Source of the DNA: Mycobacterium terramassiliense
GTDB taxonomy: Bacteria > Actinomycetota > Actinomycetes > Mycobacteriales > Mycobacteriaceae
DNA length: 64,000 nucleotides
Direction of reading: 5' to 3'
Assembly: GCF_900157385.1 (NCBI RefSeq)
Contig: NZ_LT717701.1
Location: 2,328,353-2,392,352, forward strand
The notes under the pieces are model-generated. The model saw only the letters and a list, made by a program, of their open reading frames with translations, was not told the DNA's origin and searched no databases. Below are positions 6,232 through 15,918 of this stretch, piece by piece. The translations under genes and the position numbers were made by a program. Position 1 is the stretch's first letter, and each line of letters begins with the position of its first letter.

Positions 6232-7479
6232 ATGAGCGTGGCCTTGAACTTGACTACGCGGTGCTCGCAGGCCGGTGCGCAGGCATTGCGACTGGCGGCC
6301 GACGCCAGGGACACCTGCCGAGCCGGCGCATTGTTACTGCGTGGCTCGCCGTCGGCGGTCGGCTGGGTCGCCGGCTGGCTCTCCACGGAATTTCCCCCGC
6401 ACGTGGTCACCGGCCACGCGTTGTCGCGGGTCACGCCGCCGGCCATCGGCCGCGTCGGCGCCTCGTGGGCCGCGCAAAAGGCCGATCAGGCCCTCACTGC
6501 CGCGCTCGAAGGGTGCTTCGGGCCGGACTTCCGTGACCAGGTGCGCCACCCGGCGTGCGCCCAGACCGAGTGCGCCTCGCGCGGGAGTCTGCTGCGCCGG
6601 CCCGGGCCGCACCGACGCTACGCGGCGCAAACCTCCGACATCTCCTACGGTCCGGGCGGCGTCGCACACCTGCTCGACATCTGGCGGCGTCACGACATGG
6701 CGCCCGGCCGCCGCGCACCGGTCCTGATCCAGGTCCCCGGCGGCGCGTGGGCGATCGGCGACAAACGAGTGCAGGCCTACACGCTGATGAGCCGGATGGC
6801 CGAACTCGGCTGGATCTGCGTGTCGATCAACTACAGCAAGAGCCCGCGCTGTACGTTCCCGACGCACCTCATCGACGTGAAGAGGGCGATCGCGTGGGTC
6901 CGCGAGAACATCGCCGACTACGGCGGCGATCCCGACTTCATCGCGATCACCGGCGGGTCCGCGGGCGGGCACCTCGCGTCGCTGGCGGCGCTCACCCCGA
7001 ACGACCCGACGTTCCAGCCCGGCTTCGAGGGCGCCGACACCGCCGTCCAGGCCGTCGCCCCGTATTACGGTGTCTACGACTTCACCGACGCCGAGAACAT
7101 GCACGAGTTGATGCTGCCGTTCCTCGAGCAGTTCGTCCTGAAGACCCGCTACAGCGAAAACCCCGACCGGTTCCGGTCGGCGTCGCCGATCAGCTACGTG
7201 CACAACCAGGCCCCGCCCTTCTTCGTGCTGCACGGCGAGAAGGACGAACTGGTGCCCAGCGGCCAGGCCCGCGCCTTCTGCGCGGCGCTGCGCGACGCCG
7301 GGGCCGCGACGGTGGCCTACGCCGAACTCGCCAACGCGCACCACGCCTTCGACATCACCCCGACGGTCCGATCGCGGCTGGCCGCCGACGCCGTCGCCGA
7401 CTTCCTGGGCGTCGTCTACGGGCGCCGCGCCTACCCGCTGATGGACTCGGTGCCGGTGCCGGCCACGTCCGCCAGCTGA
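6232..7479 (+). CDS. lipQ: Carboxylesterase/lipase LipQ, alpha/beta hydrolase
   Basis: The protein (415 residues from ATG 6232, which follows GAGGGG) belongs to the HSL-like alpha/beta hydrolases. The oxyanion segment reads VPGGAW instead of the classical HGGGW. The nucleophile elbow is GGSAGGH near residue 243, the acid lies in GEKDELVPSG near residue 340 and the His in NAHHAFD near residue 370, so the triad is complete. A GTG at 6205 is a possible upstream start. In M. tuberculosis Rv2485c occupies this place upstream of the same lipid genes. The substrate is likely a short- or medium-chain ester; this is from family only. The 182 bases before it separate it from the tRNA. Confidence 0.85.
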   Translation: MSVALNLTTRCSQAGAQALRLAADARDTCRAGALLLRGSPSAVGWVAGWLSTEFPPHVVTGHALSRVTPPAIGRVGASWAAQKADQALTAALEGCFGPDFRDQVRHPACAQTECASRGSLLRRPGPHRRYAAQTSDISYGPGGVAHLLDIWRRHDMAPGRRAPVLIQVPGGAWAIGDKRVQAYTLMSRMAELGWICVSINYSKSPRCTFPTHLIDVKRAIAWVRENIADYGGDPDFIAITGGSAGGHLASLAALTPNDPTFQPGFEGADTAVQAVAPYYGVYDFTDAENMHELMLPFLEQFVLKTRYSENPDRFRSASPISYVHNQAPPFFVLHGEKDELVPSGQARAFCAALRDAGAATVAYAELANAHHAFDITPTVRSRLAADAVADFLGVVYGRRAYPLMDSVPVPATSAS

Positions 7480-7618
7480 GCGGGCGCCAAGTTTCGCGCA
7501 GCGGATCGCGCCTTTCACCGCCGCGGCATCCCGACTAGCGTTGGGTTTGCAATCCGGTTCGCGGCTCCGAGGCAGGAGGCTTGGTCGGCGGTGACAACGT
7601 TGGCGCGTCGAGTTCATC

Positions 7619-9088
7619 ATGGCTGAGTCCGTCGGGAGCGTTAAGTTGTCCGACGAGCTCGGACCCGTCGACTATCTGATGCATCGGGGTGAAGCGAATC
7701 CCCGGACCCGGTCGGGGATCATGGCGCTCGAACTTCTCGATGCGACGCCGGACTGGGACCGGTTTCGCACCCGGTTCGAGAACGCCTCGCGGCGGGTGCT
7801 GCGGCTGCGGCAAAAGGTCGTGGTGCCGACGCTGCCGACGGCGTCGCCGCGTTGGGTGATCGATCCCGACTTCAACCTGGACTTCCACGTGCGACGGGTG
7901 CGCGTGTCCGGCTCCGGCACGCTGCGGGAGGTGTTCGACCTCGCCGAGGTGATCCTGCAGTCGCCGATGGACATTTCGCGGCCGCTCTGGACGGCCACGT
8001 TGGTGGAAGGCCTGGCCGAAGGCAAGGCCGCGACGCTGCTGCACGTCAGCCACGCCGTCACCGACGGCGTGGGCGGCGTCGAGATGTTCGCCGAGATCTA
8101 TGACCTCGAGCGCGACCCGCCGCCCAGGCCGACGCCCCCGCAACCCATTCCGCAGGACTTGACGCCCAACGACCTGATGCGCCAAGGCATCAACCGCCTG
8201 CCGTTCGCCGTCGTCAACGGCGTCGTGGGCGCCGTGGCGGGCGCGGTGTCGGCGGCCGGCAAGGCGGTGCTCGATCCCGTGTCGACGGTCGGGGGAGTCG
8301 TCGGCTATGCCATGTCCGGCATGCGGGTGATGAACCGCGCCGCCGAGCCGTCGCCGCTGCTGCGCCGGCGCAGCCTGGCCTCCCGCACCGAGGCGATCGA
8401 CATCCCGCTCGCCGACCTGCACAGGGCCGCCAAGGCCGGCGGCGGATCGATCAACGACGCCTACCTCGCCGGGCTGTCGGGCGCCCTGCGGCGCTACCAC
8501 ACGGCGCTCGGCGTGCCGATCAGCACGCTGCCGATGGCGGTGCCGGTGAGCCTGCGGGCCGACGCCGACACGGCCGGCGGCAACCGGTTCACCGGCGTCA
8601 ACCTCGCGGCGCCGCTGGGCACCGCCGATCCCGTCTCGCGGATGAAGAAGATCCGCGCCCAGATGACGCAGCGGCGTGACGAGCCGGCCATGAACATCGT
8701 CGGATCGATCGCCCCGGTGCTGAGCGTGTTGCCCACGGCGGTGCTGGAGGGCCTCACCGGCTCGGTCATCGGCTCGGACGTGCAGGCCAGCAACGTCCCC
8801 GTCTATCCCGGAGACACCTACATCGCCGGCGCAAAGGTGTTGCGCCAGTACGGAATCGGGCCGCTGCCCGGGGTGGCGATGATGGTGGTGCTGATCTCCC
8901 GCGGCGGCTGGTGCACGATCACCGTGCGCTACGACCGGGCGGCGGTGCGCAACGAGGCGTTGTTCGCCCAGTGCCTGCTGGAGGGCTTCGACGAGATCCT
9001 CGCGCTGGCCGGCGAGCCGACGCCGCGCGCGGTGCCCGCCTCGTTCACCGAACCGGCCGTTTCGTCGCGATCGGCGGCGGGCTCGTGA
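7619..9088 (+). CDS. Wax ester synthase / diacylglycerol acyltransferase (WS/DGAT)
   Basis: The 489-residue protein has the two-domain bacterial WS/DGAT architecture: an N-terminal acyltransferase domain (PLWTATLVEGL near residue 122; active-site motif SHAVTDG near 144-150) and a C-terminal DUF1298 domain (SNVPVYPG near 390, then GPLPGVAMMV). The motif in the family is HHxxxDG; here the first His is Ser, while the second, catalytic His and the Asp remain. Such enzymes esterify acyl-CoA to diacylglycerol or fatty alcohols for storage lipid. It corresponds to Rv2484c. Its stop overlaps the plsC start as GTGA, so it is co-translated with the phospholipid acyltransferases, fitting a role in glycerolipid partition. 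Confidence 0.88.
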   Translation: MAESVGSVKLSDELGPVDYLMHRGEANPRTRSGIMALELLDATPDWDRFRTRFENASRRVLRLRQKVVVPTLPTASPRWVIDPDFNLDFHVRRVRVSGSGTLREVFDLAEVILQSPMDISRPLWTATLVEGLAEGKAATLLHVSHAVTDGVGGVEMFAEIYDLERDPPPRPTPPQPIPQDLTPNDLMRQGINRLPFAVVNGVVGAVAGAVSAAGKAVLDPVSTVGGVVGYAMSGMRVMNRAAEPSPLLRRRSLASRTEAIDIPLADLHRAAKAGGGSINDAYLAGLSGALRRYHTALGVPISTLPMAVPVSLRADADTAGGNRFTGVNLAAPLGTADPVSRMKKIRAQMTQRRDEPAMNIVGSIAPVLSVLPTAVLEGLTGSVIGSDVQASNVPVYPGDTYIAGAKVLRQYGIGPLPGVAMMVVLISRGGWCTITVRYDRAAVRNEALFAQCLLEGFDEILALAGEPTPRAVPASFTEPAVSSRSAAGS

Positions 9089-10803
9089 GCGCCGCCCAGG
9101 AGCGCGGAACCCCAAAGCCGGGGGAGGACATGCGGCTGCCCGGCTCGGTGGCCGAAATCATGGCCAGCCCACCGGGGCCGAAGATCGGTGCGTTCTTCGA
9201 CCTGGACGGGACGCTGGTCGCCGGCTTCACCGCCGTCATCCTGACCCAGGAGCGGCTGCTCCGCCGCGACATGGGGGTGGGGGAGCTGCTCAGCATGGTG
9301 CAGGCCGGCCTGAGCCACACCCTGGGCCGCATCGAATTCGAAGACCTCATCGGCAAGGCGGCCGCCGCGCTGGCCGGGCGACTGCTCGACGACCTGGAGG
9401 AGATCGGCGAGCGGCTGTTCGTCCAACGGATCGAGTCGCGGATCTACCCGGAGATGCGCGAGCTGGTGCGGGCCCACGTGGCCCGCGGCCACACCGTGGT
9501 GCTCAGCTCCTCGGCGCTGACCATCCAGGTCAACCCGGTGGCGCGCTTCCTCGGCATCTCCAACATGCTCACCAACAAGTTCGAGACCAACGAGGACGGG
9601 ATGCTCACCGGCGGGGTGCAGAAGCCGATCCTGTGGGGTCCGGGCAAAGCCGCTGCGGTGCAACGCTTTGCGGCCGAGAACGGCATCGACCTCAAGGACA
9701 GTTACTTCTACGCCGACGGCGACGAGGACGTCGCCCTGATGTATTTGGTCGGCAATCCCAGGCCGACCAACCCCGAGGGGAAGATGGCCGCGGTGGCCAA
9801 GCGCCGCGGCTGGCCGATCCTGCGTTTCGACAGCCGGGGCCGCCTCGGGCTGCGGCGGCAGATCCGGACGCTCGCCGGCTTCGGGTCGATGTTCCCCGTC
9901 GCCGCCGGCGCGGTGGGGATCGGCGTGCTCACCCGCAGCCGGCGACGCGGCGTGAACTTTTTCACCTCGACCTTCTCCCAGCTGTCGCTGGCGATCGCCG
10001 GGGTGCACCTCAACGTCATCGGTGAGGAGAACCTCAACGCCCAGCGTCCCGCGGTCTTCATCTTCAACCACCGCAACCAGGTTGACCCCGTCATCGCCGG
10101 CGCCCTGGTGCGCGACAACTGGATCGGCGTGGGCAAGAAGGAGCTGCAGAAAGACCCGATCATGGGCACGCTCGGCAAGCTGCTCGACGGCGTGTTCATC
10201 GACCGGGACGATCCCGCTGCGGCGGTGGAGACGATGCACGAGGTCGAAGACCGGGCCCGCAAGGGGCTGTCTATCGTGATCGCCCCGGAAGGCACCCGGG
10301 TGGACACCACCGAAGTCGGGCCGTTCAAAAAGGGTCCGTTCCGCCTCGCGATGGCGGCCGGAATCCCGATCGTCCCGATCGTCATCCGCAACGCCGAGAT
10401 CGTCGCCGCCCGAAACTCCACCGTCGTCAACCCCGGCACCGTTGACATCGCGGTGTTCCCGCCAATCTCGGTGCGGGACTGGACGATTGAGAACCTACCG
10501 GAGCGCATCGCGGAGGTGCGGCAGCTGTATCTGGACACGCTGGCCAACTGGCCGGTCGACGAGCTGCCCGAGGTCGATCTGTACGCCGGGAAGAACGCGG
10601 CGAGGAAGGCCCCGAAGAAGGCGCCGAAGACGACCCCGCAGAAGGCAAAGGCTCCCGCGAAGAAAGCGCCCGCCAAGAAGGCTGCCGCCAAGAAGGCGAC
10701 GAAGAAGGTCGCACCTAAGGCAAAGCCGGCGAAGGCGAGCCCGAACGCGTCAGAAGTCGCGCTGAAAGACGGTGAGGCGCAACAGCCTCGAGGGCGGCCG
10801 TGA
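9085..10803 (+). CDS. plsC: PlsC: HAD-type phosphatase fused to 1-acylglycerol-3-phosphate acyltransferase
   Basis: From GTG 9085 (GTGA overlap with the previous gene) the 572-residue protein has an N-terminal HAD-IB domain (FFDLDGTL with Asp 39 and 41) and a C-terminal LPLAT acyltransferase domain with NHRNQVD (His about 329) and PEGTR (Glu about 402). The latter transfers an acyl chain to lysophosphatidate, making phosphatidate at the membrane; the HAD part could dephosphorylate a lipid intermediate, which is inference. Residues from about 505 form a Lys/Ala/Pro-rich tail with repeated APKK and PAKK units, like histone H1 or HupB tails. It is coupled to plsB by another GTGA overlap. ATG 9130 is an alternative start. 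Confidence 0.92.
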   Translation: MSAAQERGTPKPGEDMRLPGSVAEIMASPPGPKIGAFFDLDGTLVAGFTAVILTQERLLRRDMGVGELLSMVQAGLSHTLGRIEFEDLIGKAAAALAGRLLDDLEEIGERLFVQRIESRIYPEMRELVRAHVARGHTVVLSSSALTIQVNPVARFLGISNMLTNKFETNEDGMLTGGVQKPILWGPGKAAAVQRFAAENGIDLKDSYFYADGDEDVALMYLVGNPRPTNPEGKMAAVAKRRGWPILRFDSRGRLGLRRQIRTLAGFGSMFPVAAGAVGIGVLTRSRRRGVNFFTSTFSQLSLAIAGVHLNVIGEENLNAQRPAVFIFNHRNQVDPVIAGALVRDNWIGVGKKELQKDPIMGTLGKLLDGVFIDRDDPAAAVETMHEVEDRARKGLSIVIAPEGTRVDTTEVGPFKKGPFRLAMAAGIPIVPIVIRNAEIVAARNSTVVNPGTVDIAVFPPISVRDWTIENLPERIAEVRQLYLDTLANWPVDELPEVDLYAGKNAARKAPKKAPKTTPQKAKAPAKKAPAKKAAAKKATKKVAPKAKPAKASPNASEVALKDGEAQQPRGRP

Positions 10804-13151
10804 CCAAACCGGCCGCGGATGTCAGCGCAATCCTCGCCGCCCAAGATTCGCTGATATTGGCGTCCATGACCTCGCCGGTGGAGCGGGAGCTGGTGATGGC
10901 CTGGGTGGGCCAGCAGCGCGCCGGCAACCCGGAGGTCACCTTCGAGGTGTCGGCGCTGCCGGAACCGGGGGCGGCGCCGACGGCGCTGTCCGAGCTTGCC
11001 GAACGGCTGGAGTCCGAATCGAACGACGACCGGTCGGTCGTGCCGGTGCGCGTGTTTTGGCTGCCGCCGGCCCAGCGCGGCAGGCTCGCCCAGTTGGCCG
11101 GGCTGCTTCCCGGCCAGGATCCCTACCACCCCAACCCGCGTCAGCAACGACACATCGTGCGCGACGATCCGCAACGCGCGCGGGTGGTGGCCGGCGAGCC
11201 CGCCAAGGTTTCCGAACTGCGCCAGCAGTGGCGCGACACCACCGTCGGCGACCACAAGCACGACTTCGCGCATTTCGTCACCCGGCGCGCCATCCTGGCG
11301 CTGGAACGCGCCGAATACCGCATCCTCGGACCGCAATACAAGTCGCCGCGGCTCGTCAAGCCGGAAATCCTGGCCTCCACGCGGTTTCGCGCGGGCCTGA
11401 AAAAGATCCCGGGCGCCACCGTCGAGGAAGCCGCGAAGATGCTCGACGAACTCGCCACCGGCTGGAGCCGGGTGTCCGTCGATCTCGTCGGCGTCCTCGG
11501 CAGGGCGCTCAGCCGAGGGTTCGATCCCGACATCGACTACGACGAGTATCAAATCGCGGCCATGCGTGCCGGGCTGGAAACCCATCCCGCGGTGCTGCTG
11601 TTCTCGCACCGCTCCTACATCGACGGCGCGGTGGTGCCGGTGGCGATGCAGGAGAACCGGCTCCCGCCGGTGCACGTGTTCGCCGGCATCAACCTGTCGT
11701 TCGGGGTGATGGGGCCGCTGCTGCGCCGCTCCGGCGTCATCTTCATCCGCCGCAACATCGGCAGCGACCCGCTCTACAAGTACGTGCTGCGCGAGTACGT
11801 CGGCTACATCGTCGAGAAGCGCTTCAACCTGAGCTGGTCCATCGAAGGAACGCGCTCGCGGACCGGAAAGATGTTGCCGCCCAAGCTCGGCCTGCTGTCC
11901 TATGTGGCCGACGCGTATCTCGACGGCCGCAGCGAAGACATCCTGCTGCAGCCGGTGTCGATCGGATTCGACCAGCTGCACGAGACCGCCGAATACGCGG
12001 CCTACGCCCGCGGCGGCGAGAAAACCCCCGAAGGCGTCGTCTGGCTCTACAACTTCATCAGGGCTCAGGGCGAACGCAACTACGGCAAGATCTACGTCCG
12101 CTTCCCCGAAGCGGTCTCGATGCGGCAGTACCTGGGACCGCCGCACGGGCCGCTCGCGCAGGATCCGGACGCCAAACGGCTTGCGCTGCAGAAGATGTCG
12201 TTCGAGGTGGCGTGGCGGATCTTGCAGGCGACGCCGGTGACGGCGACCGGTTTGGTGTGCGCGCTGCTGCTGACCACCCGCGGCGCGGCGCTGACGCTCG
12301 GCCAGCTGCACCACACTCTGCAGGACTCGCTGGACTATCTCGAGCGCAAGCACAACCCGATGTCGACGAGCGCGTTGCGGCTGCGCACCCGCGACGGGGT
12401 GCTCACCGCCGTCGACACGCTGTCCAACGGGAACCCCATCACCCGCGTCGACGGCGGTCGGGAGCCGGTGTGGCTCATCGGGCCCAACGAGCAACACGCG
12501 GCGGCGTTCTACCGCAACTCGGTGATCCACGCCTTCCTGGAGACCTCGATCGTCGAACTCGCGCTCGCCTACGCCAGGCGAGCGGAGAGCGATCGCGTCG
12601 AGGCGTTCTGGACGCAGGCGATGCGGCTGCGGGACCTGCTGAAGTTCGACTTCTACTTCGCCGACTCCGCGACGTTCCGGGACCACATCGCCGAAGAGTT
12701 GACGTGGCACGACGACTGGGAGGCGCACGTCGCCGCCGGCGGGGACGAGATCGAGGCGATGCTGTTCGCCAAGCGCCCGTTGATGTCGGACGCCATGTTG
12801 CGGGTGTTCTTCGAGGCGTACGAGATCGTCGCCGACGTGTTGCGCGACGCGCCGGCCGGTGTCGCCCAAAAGGAGTTGACGTCGTTGGCACTTGGGGTGG
12901 GCCGGCAACACGTCGCCCAGACCCGCGTCCGAAGCAGCGAATCGGTTTCGACGCTGCTGTTTGCCACCGCGTATCAGGTGGTGGTCGACCAGGATTTGAT
13001 CGAACCCGCCGACGATCTGGCCGACCGACGGACCGCCTTCCGGCGGGAAATGCGGGACATCTTGCATGATTCCGACTACGTCGGGCGGATCGCGCGCAAG
13101 CAGTTCGTCGCCCGCGAGGCCAAAGCGCGTCTGGAGAGCCAGACTCGGTAG
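10800..13151 (+). CDS. plsB2: Glycerol-3-phosphate acyltransferase PlsB
   Basis: The 783-residue product matches the long bacterial PlsB type (about 790 residues in M. tuberculosis Rv2482c). Block I is HRSYIDG (His 270, Asp 275), followed by [21 protein letters not shown], block [14 protein letters not shown] near residue 345 and block [14 protein letters not shown]. It makes lysophosphatidate from glycerol-3-phosphate and acyl-CoA/ACP, the first step of phospholipid and triacylglycerol synthesis, at the inner membrane. GTG start overlaps the plsC stop. The WS/DGAT-plsC-plsB order joins both acylation steps and a storage-lipid enzyme in one operon. Confidence 0.93.
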   Translation: MTKPAADVSAILAAQDSLILASMTSPVERELVMAWVGQQRAGNPEVTFEVSALPEPGAAPTALSELAERLESESNDDRSVVPVRVFWLPPAQRGRLAQLAGLLPGQDPYHPNPRQQRHIVRDDPQRARVVAGEPAKVSELRQQWRDTTVGDHKHDFAHFVTRRAILALERAEYRILGPQYKSPRLVKPEILASTRFRAGLKKIPGATVEEAAKMLDELATGWSRVSVDLVGVLGRALSRGFDPDIDYDEYQIAAMRAGLETHPAVLLFSHRSYIDGAVVPVAMQENRLPPVHVFAGINLSFGVMGPLLRRSGVIFIRRNIGSDPLYKYVLREYVGYIVEKRFNLSWSIEGTRSRTGKMLPPKLGLLSYVADAYLDGRSEDILLQPVSIGFDQLHETAEYAAYARGGEKTPEGVVWLYNFIRAQGERNYGKIYVRFPEAVSMRQYLGPPHGPLAQDPDAKRLALQKMSFEVAWRILQATPVTATGLVCALLLTTRGAALTLGQLHHTLQDSLDYLERKHNPMSTSALRLRTRDGVLTAVDTLSNGNPITRVDGGREPVWLIGPNEQHAAAFYRNSVIHAFLETSIVELALAYARRAESDRVEAFWTQAMRLRDLLKFDFYFADSATFRDHIAEELTWHDDWEAHVAAGGDEIEAMLFAKRPLMSDAMLRVFFEAYEIVADVLRDAPAGVAQKELTSLALGVGRQHVAQTRVRSSESVSTLLFATAYQVVVDQDLIEPADDLADRRTAFRREMRDILHDSDYVGRIARKQFVAREAKARLESQTR

Positions 13152-13178
13152 GCGCGGTGCGCCCAATACGCTGGGTGC

Positions 13179-15194
13179 ATGACGGTCGACCAGCAGGTAG
13201 CCGCGCGTCGCGCGTGGGTGTGGCCACTGCTGATCGGCGTCGCCGGGCTGGCGGGCTGCACGGCGGCTGGGATCGGCGCCCTCTCGCTGGCGGACGCGCT
13301 GTCGGCCACCGGGTTGCCCGATCCGGGCCCGGCAACCACCCTGGGGCTGCCCTTCATCCGGGCGGCGGGGGAGATCGCCGCGGTTCTGGCCGTCGGGTCG
13401 TTTCTCTGCGCGGCGTTCCTGGTGCCGCCGCAGGCCAGCGGGGTGCTCGACGCCGACGGATACCGCGCGCTTCGCGTCGGGACGGTGGCCGCGGGCGCGT
13501 GGGCGGTGTGTGCGGCCCTGCTGGTCCCGCTGACCATCTCCGACGTCTCGGGTCACCGGCTGGCCGACCTCGACCCGGGCACGATCTGGTCGCTGGCCGG
13601 CCTGGTCAACACCGCCTCGGCCTGGCGCTGGACCGCGATCCTGGCGGCGGTGGTCACGCTGGCGAGCCTGCCGGTGCTGCGCTGGTCCTGGACGCCGGTG
13701 CTGGTCGCCGCGTCGTTGGTGACGCTGCTTCCGCTCGGGCTGACCGGTCACTCGTCGGCCGGCGGCTCGCACGACCTGGCGACCAACAGCCTGCTGATCC
13801 ACCTCGTCGCCGCCAGCCTGTGGGCGGGCGGTCTGCTCGCGCTGCTCGCCCACGCGTTGCGCAACGGCGACCACACCGGGCTGGCGGCGCGGCGGTTCTC
13901 GGCGGTGGCGCTGTGGTGCTGGGTCGCCATGGCGCTCAGCGGATCAGTCAACGCGCTGGTGCGCGTGCTGCCGTCCGACCTGCTGACCACCGGCTACGGG
14001 CGGCTGGTGGTCGCCAAGTTCGTCGCGCTGTGCACGCTGGGGGTGCTCGGGTGGCGCCAGCGGCGCTCCGCGGTGGCGGCGTTGCAGGCCGACCCGGGCG
14101 CGCGCAGGGCGCTGATCAGGCTGGCGCTGATCGAGGCCGCGGTGTTCGGCCTCACCTTTGGCATCGCCGTCGGGCTGGGCCGGACGGCACCGCCGCCGCC
14201 TCCGGGCCGGTTGCCCACGATTCCCGAAGCCGAGATCGGCTACGACTTCGACGGCCCGCCCACCGTCGCGCGCATCCTGTTCGACTGGCGCTTCGACCTG
14301 ATCTTCGGCACCGCCGCCATCGTCCTCGCCGCGCTGTACGTGGCGGGGGTGGTGCGGTTGCGCCGCCGCGGCGATCGCTGGCCGCCGGGGCGGACCGTGG
14401 CCTGGCTGCTGGGCTGCCTGGCGTTGCTGTTCGTCACGTCGTCGGGCGTCGGGCGGTACATGCCGGCGATGTTCAGCATGCACATGGTCGCGCACATGGG
14501 CCTGTCCATGGCGGTGCCGATTCTGCTGGTGCTGGGCGCCCCGGTCACCCTGGCGCTGCGGGCGCTGCCCGCCGCCGGCCGCGGCGATCCGCCCGGCATG
14601 CGGGAGTGGCTGCTGGCCGCGCTGCACAGCCGCCTGTCGCGGTTCCTGACCAACCCGGTGGTCGCGACGGTGCTGTTCGTCGCCGGCTTTTACGGGCTGT
14701 ACCTGTCCAACCTCTTCGACACCACCGTGAGCAGCCACGCCGGGCATCTGGCGATGAACGCGCACTTCCTGCTCAGCGGCTACCTGTTCTATTGGGTCGT
14801 CATCGGGGTGGACCCGACACCGCGTCCCATCCCGCCGCTGGCCAAAGTCGGCGTGGTGTTCGCGTCGCTGCCGCTGCACGCGTTCTTCGGGGTGGTGCTG
14901 ATGGGCACGCGCCAGGTGCTCGGCGCCGACTACTACCGCTCGCTGGGCCTTGCCTGGCACACCGACCTGATCGGCGATCAGCGATTGGGCGGTGGAATCG
15001 CCTGGGCGGCAGGCGAAGTGCCGCTGGTGGTCGTGATGATCGCGTTGCTGGTGCAGTGGGCGCGCAGCGACAGGCGCATCGCGCGGCGGCTGGACCGGGC
15101 GGCCGACCTGGACGACGACGCCGAGCTGACCGCCTACAACGCGATGCTGGCCGAACTGGCGCGAGGGGAAACGCCGGGGCATTCGCCTTGTTGA
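13179..15194 (+). CDS. Polytopic membrane protein: CopD domain fused to CtaG-like domain
   Basis: The 671-residue protein is almost wholly hydrophobic with about 14-16 predicted membrane helices. The N-terminal half resembles CopD copper-resistance proteins (GHSSAGGSHDLATNSLLIHL near residues 192-211; LVVAKFVALCTLGVLG near 279), and the C-terminal half resembles the Caa3_CtaG cytochrome c oxidase assembly family (MFSMHMVAHMGLSM near 432, SSHAGHLAMNAHFLLSGY near 515-532, WHTDLIGDQRLGGGIAWAAG near 590). The conserved His and Met residues fit periplasmic copper handling. M. tuberculosis Rv0102 has the same fusion. It starts at ATG 13179, 27 bases after plsB, so it may be the last gene of that operon. 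Copper transfer to oxidase is inferred. Confidence 0.8.
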   Translation: MTVDQQVAARRAWVWPLLIGVAGLAGCTAAGIGALSLADALSATGLPDPGPATTLGLPFIRAAGEIAAVLAVGSFLCAAFLVPPQASGVLDADGYRALRVGTVAAGAWAVCAALLVPLTISDVSGHRLADLDPGTIWSLAGLVNTASAWRWTAILAAVVTLASLPVLRWSWTPVLVAASLVTLLPLGLTGHSSAGGSHDLATNSLLIHLVAASLWAGGLLALLAHALRNGDHTGLAARRFSAVALWCWVAMALSGSVNALVRVLPSDLLTTGYGRLVVAKFVALCTLGVLGWRQRRSAVAALQADPGARRALIRLALIEAAVFGLTFGIAVGLGRTAPPPPPGRLPTIPEAEIGYDFDGPPTVARILFDWRFDLIFGTAAIVLAALYVAGVVRLRRRGDRWPPGRTVAWLLGCLALLFVTSSGVGRYMPAMFSMHMVAHMGLSMAVPILLVLGAPVTLALRALPAAGRGDPPGMREWLLAALHSRLSRFLTNPVVATVLFVAGFYGLYLSNLFDTTVSSHAGHLAMNAHFLLSGYLFYWVVIGVDPTPRPIPPLAKVGVVFASLPLHAFFGVVLMGTRQVLGADYYRSLGLAWHTDLIGDQRLGGGIAWAAGEVPLVVVMIALLVQWARSDRRIARRLDRAADLDDDAELTAYNAMLAELARGETPGHSPC

Positions 15195-15355
15195 GGCGAC
15201 CCCGGCTCGGGGCCTGACTAATCCACAGTCCCGCCTCCATCCACAGGGGCTGCCGGGGAGGGCCCGATTCAGGCCCCTTTGGCGCGCGGCGCGTCGGTAG
15301 CGACGAGGTCAATGGTCACCACACCAGAGAAATGCAACCGAGAAGGGATCAGCCC

Positions 15356-15838
15356 ATGTTCGAAACCTCGCTTACCGTGGTCGGCCACATCGTCAACAAC
15401 CCCGAGCGCCGACAGGTCGGCACGCAAGAGGTCATCAAGTTCCGCGTCGCCAGCAACTCCCGGCGGCGCACTGCCGACGGCGGCTGGGAGCCAGGCAACT
15501 CGCTGTTCATCAACGTCAATTGCTGGGGCAAGCTCGTCACCGGCGTGGGCGCCGCGTTGGGCAAGGGTGCACCGGTGATCGTGGTGGGCCACGTCTACAC
15601 CAGCGAGTACGAAGACCGGGACGGCAACCGCCGCTCGTCGCTGGAGATGCGCGCGACCTCCGTCGGGCCCGATGTGTCCCGCGCGATCGTGCGCATCGAG
15701 CGGCCCGGCTATATCGGCCCGACGGCCGGCGACGCCACCACGCCCGCGACGGATGCGACCGACGCCGCTGGTGAGGACGCCGACGCCGGCGACAGCGGTG
15801 AGGCCGCCGAAACGGGGCCGCTGCCGCTGTCGGCTTAG
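15356..15838 (+). CDS. ssbB: Second single-stranded DNA-binding protein (SsbB-type)
   Basis: The 160-residue product has an OB-fold over residues 1-110 (MFETSLTVVGHIVNNPERRQ; FINVNCWGKL; VGHVYTSEYEDRDGNRRSSLEMRA) and a low-complexity Ala/Asp/Thr tail. The tail ends GPLPLSA and lacks the acidic DDxPF tip of the main replicative SSB, so it is the paralogue corresponding to Rv2478c. It binds single-stranded DNA; paralogues of this type act in stress or recombination. ATG 15356 has AGAAGG 9 bases upstream. It is 161 bases after the previous gene and 80 before ettA. Confidence 0.87.
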   Translation: MFETSLTVVGHIVNNPERRQVGTQEVIKFRVASNSRRRTADGGWEPGNSLFINVNCWGKLVTGVGAALGKGAPVIVVGHVYTSEYEDRDGNRRSSLEMRATSVGPDVSRAIVRIERPGYIGPTAGDATTPATDATDAAGEDADAGDSGEAAETGPLPLSA

Positions 15839-15918
15839 CTGCGGGATCCGGCCTGCCGCGCCGTGCCTAGGATGGTCCGCGAGAACTCTCTCAAAGACCA
15901 GAAAGGCACAACCGCGGC

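Noticed and set aside
9708-13874. A 1388-codon open frame on the minus strand opposite plsC, plsB and the next gene
   Set aside because: It is a shadow: high G/C makes long antisense frames, its composition is rich in Arg, His, Gln and Gly, and the plus-strand genes there have full family motifs.
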